A stretch of 64,000 bases of DNA from Nocardia macrotermitis (lineage in GTDB: Bacteria; Actinomycetota; Actinomycetes; Mycobacteriales; Mycobacteriaceae): assembly GCF_009604405.1 (NCBI RefSeq), contig NZ_WEGK01000015.1, forward strand, positions 1 to 64,000, in the 5' to 3' direction. The first letter of the stretch is position 1, and each line of letters starts with the position of its first letter. The notes under the pieces are model-generated. The model saw only the letters and a list, made by a program, of their open reading frames with translations, did not search any database and had not been told where the DNA came from. A program made the translations under genes and the position numbers. Positions 63,125-64,000 of this stretch are shown in pieces.

Positions 63125-64000
63125 TCACGGCACGAGTACGACGATGTGCAGTCCGTGCGCGTCGGCCGCCGCGGACAACGCCGCCGCCGGATCCGCCAAC
63201 CCGACCACCGTGACGTCCAGCACCGACAGATCCAGCACACCGTGCCGAATCGCCGACCAGATCTCCCGCACCGTGGAATCCCCGGACATCCACGACCCGC
63301 GCACGGTCAGCCGACGATGCATCAGATCGTGGTAGGGAATCGGCAGTTCGTGGCGCACTCCGCCGACGAGCACCAAGGTCCCGTCGGTGCGGATCGCGTC
63401 GTATCCGGCCATCGTCGGATCGGGACCGGGCACCATCCCGAGGGTGTCGACCACCGCGTCCAACGGCCCGGCCGCCGCCCGGATCGCCCGCGCGTCGACC
63501 GCACGATCACCCGACAGCGGCACGGTCAGCACGCGCGGATCCACCGCCGCCAACCGGTCCAGCGTCGCGCGATTGCGACCGACCGCGACCACCGCCGACG
63601 CCCCACGCGCGAGTGCCACCAATACCGCCGCCGAGCCGAGTTGCCCTGTCGCACCGACGATTCCGACCGTGTGACCGGGCCGCACCCCCGCTCTATCGAT
63701 CCCTTCCCCGGCGATGACCAACCATTGCAGGAAGGCCAGCCGTTCGGGTTCCGGATAGTCCTGCGCCCCGGGCAGCGCGACGAGCGTGCGTTCGGGTTGC
63801 AGCCCGCGTTCGGCGAACAGACCGTCCCGCCAGACCTCCCGCATCCGATCCGTCGTCGGCGTGGGCCGCCCGTCCCCGCCGATCCCGGTCCAGCCGAGCA
63901 ACACCTCCTGCGAGTCGTCGGTGCGATTCGACCGGAACATCGCGTTGGCGGCGACGATATCTCCCGGCCGCACCGCGAACACGTCGTCGGCGGTCTCGCT
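63125..64000 (-). CDS. Zinc-type/MDR alcohol dehydrogenase-like protein, partial
   Basis: The right window edge cuts off the N-terminal part, so only about 291 residues are seen. They include the late part of the GroES-like domain, the Rossmann core VGIVGATGQLGSAAVLVALA and VVAVGRNRATLDRLAAVD, and C-terminal VDTLGMVPGPDPT and VLVGGVRHELPIPYHDLM. The conserved zinc-binding region would be off the edge or absent. It is the first visible gene of the leftward cluster, 202 bases before the glutamine-synthetase-like gene. The reaction is unknown. Confidence 0.8.
   Translation of the reverse strand, partial: SETADDVFAVRPGDIVAANAMFRSNRTDDSQEVLLGWTGIGGDGRPTPTTDRMREVWRDGLFAERGLQPERTLVALPGAQDYPEPERLAFLQWLVIAGEGIDRAGVRPGHTVGIVGATGQLGSAAVLVALARGASAVVAVGRNRATLDRLAAVDPRVLTVPLSGDRAVDARAIRAAAGPLDAVVDTLGMVPGPDPTMAGYDAIRTDGTLVLVGGVRHELPIPYHDLMHRRLTVRGSWMSGDSTVREIWSAIRHGVLDLSVLDVTVVGLADPAAALSAAADAHGLHIVVLVP

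Overview
The window looks like a chromosomal segment from a high-GC actinobacterium of the Nocardia/Rhodococcus type. Supporting signs are strong G+C bias at third codon positions, frequent GTG starts, many TetR/AraC/XRE regulators beside oxidoreductases, an F420-type nitroreductase (Ddn-like) protein, an AmaP/Asp23 envelope-stress set and an aldonolactone oxidase of the mycobacterial type. The species assignment is inference. I saw no rRNA, tRNA, CRISPR array or transposase.

Layout. 0.5-11.4 kb: small regulator-plus-enzyme modules. A TetR gene faces a SnoaL/cupin/Ddn-like operon across a 41-bp dyad. An XRE regulator and cupin face an MFS/carboxymuconolactone decarboxylase/aldo-keto reductase operon. 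A TetR gene faces a secreted lipase, and an AraC gene faces a quinone oxidoreductase. 11.5-21.6 kb: an accessory-looking block, nearly all on the minus strand. It encodes a membrane-anchored degenerate ATPase, a HerA/FtsK-like ATPase, a 536-aa protein with Rossmann-type motifs, an intact nucleoside hydrolase, a SLOG/LOG-like protein and a histidine phosphatase. An AT-rich leader precedes it and a broken cytochrome P450 fragment borders it. This is the best candidate for an undescribed system.

22-34.4 kb: a DoxX-like membrane protein, a DUF899 protein, phosphoglucomutase, DUF190 with a probable crcB remnant, a P450, an MFS exporter with a divergent TetR and two operators, an aldonolactone oxidase, and AmaP/DUF6286/Asp23. 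34.4-41.4 kb: a glycerol locus. IclR and one glycerol kinase run leftward; glpF, a second glycerol kinase and glpD run rightward, with two matching palindromes between them. An identical 39-bp sequence lies inside both iclR and glpD, within apparent in-frame insertions.

41.5-58 kb: XRE regulator, YceI, LuxR regulator facing two translationally coupled acyl-CoA synthetases, VOC protein, AraC regulator, MscL, PP2C phosphatase, FetAB-type ABC exporter, a four-TM protein, a P450, an SDR and aspartase. 58-64 kb: an aldo-keto reductase, then a leftward oxidoreductase / glutamine-synthetase-like / aldehyde dehydrogenase / SDR cluster that fits amine catabolism. The oxidoreductase runs off the right edge.
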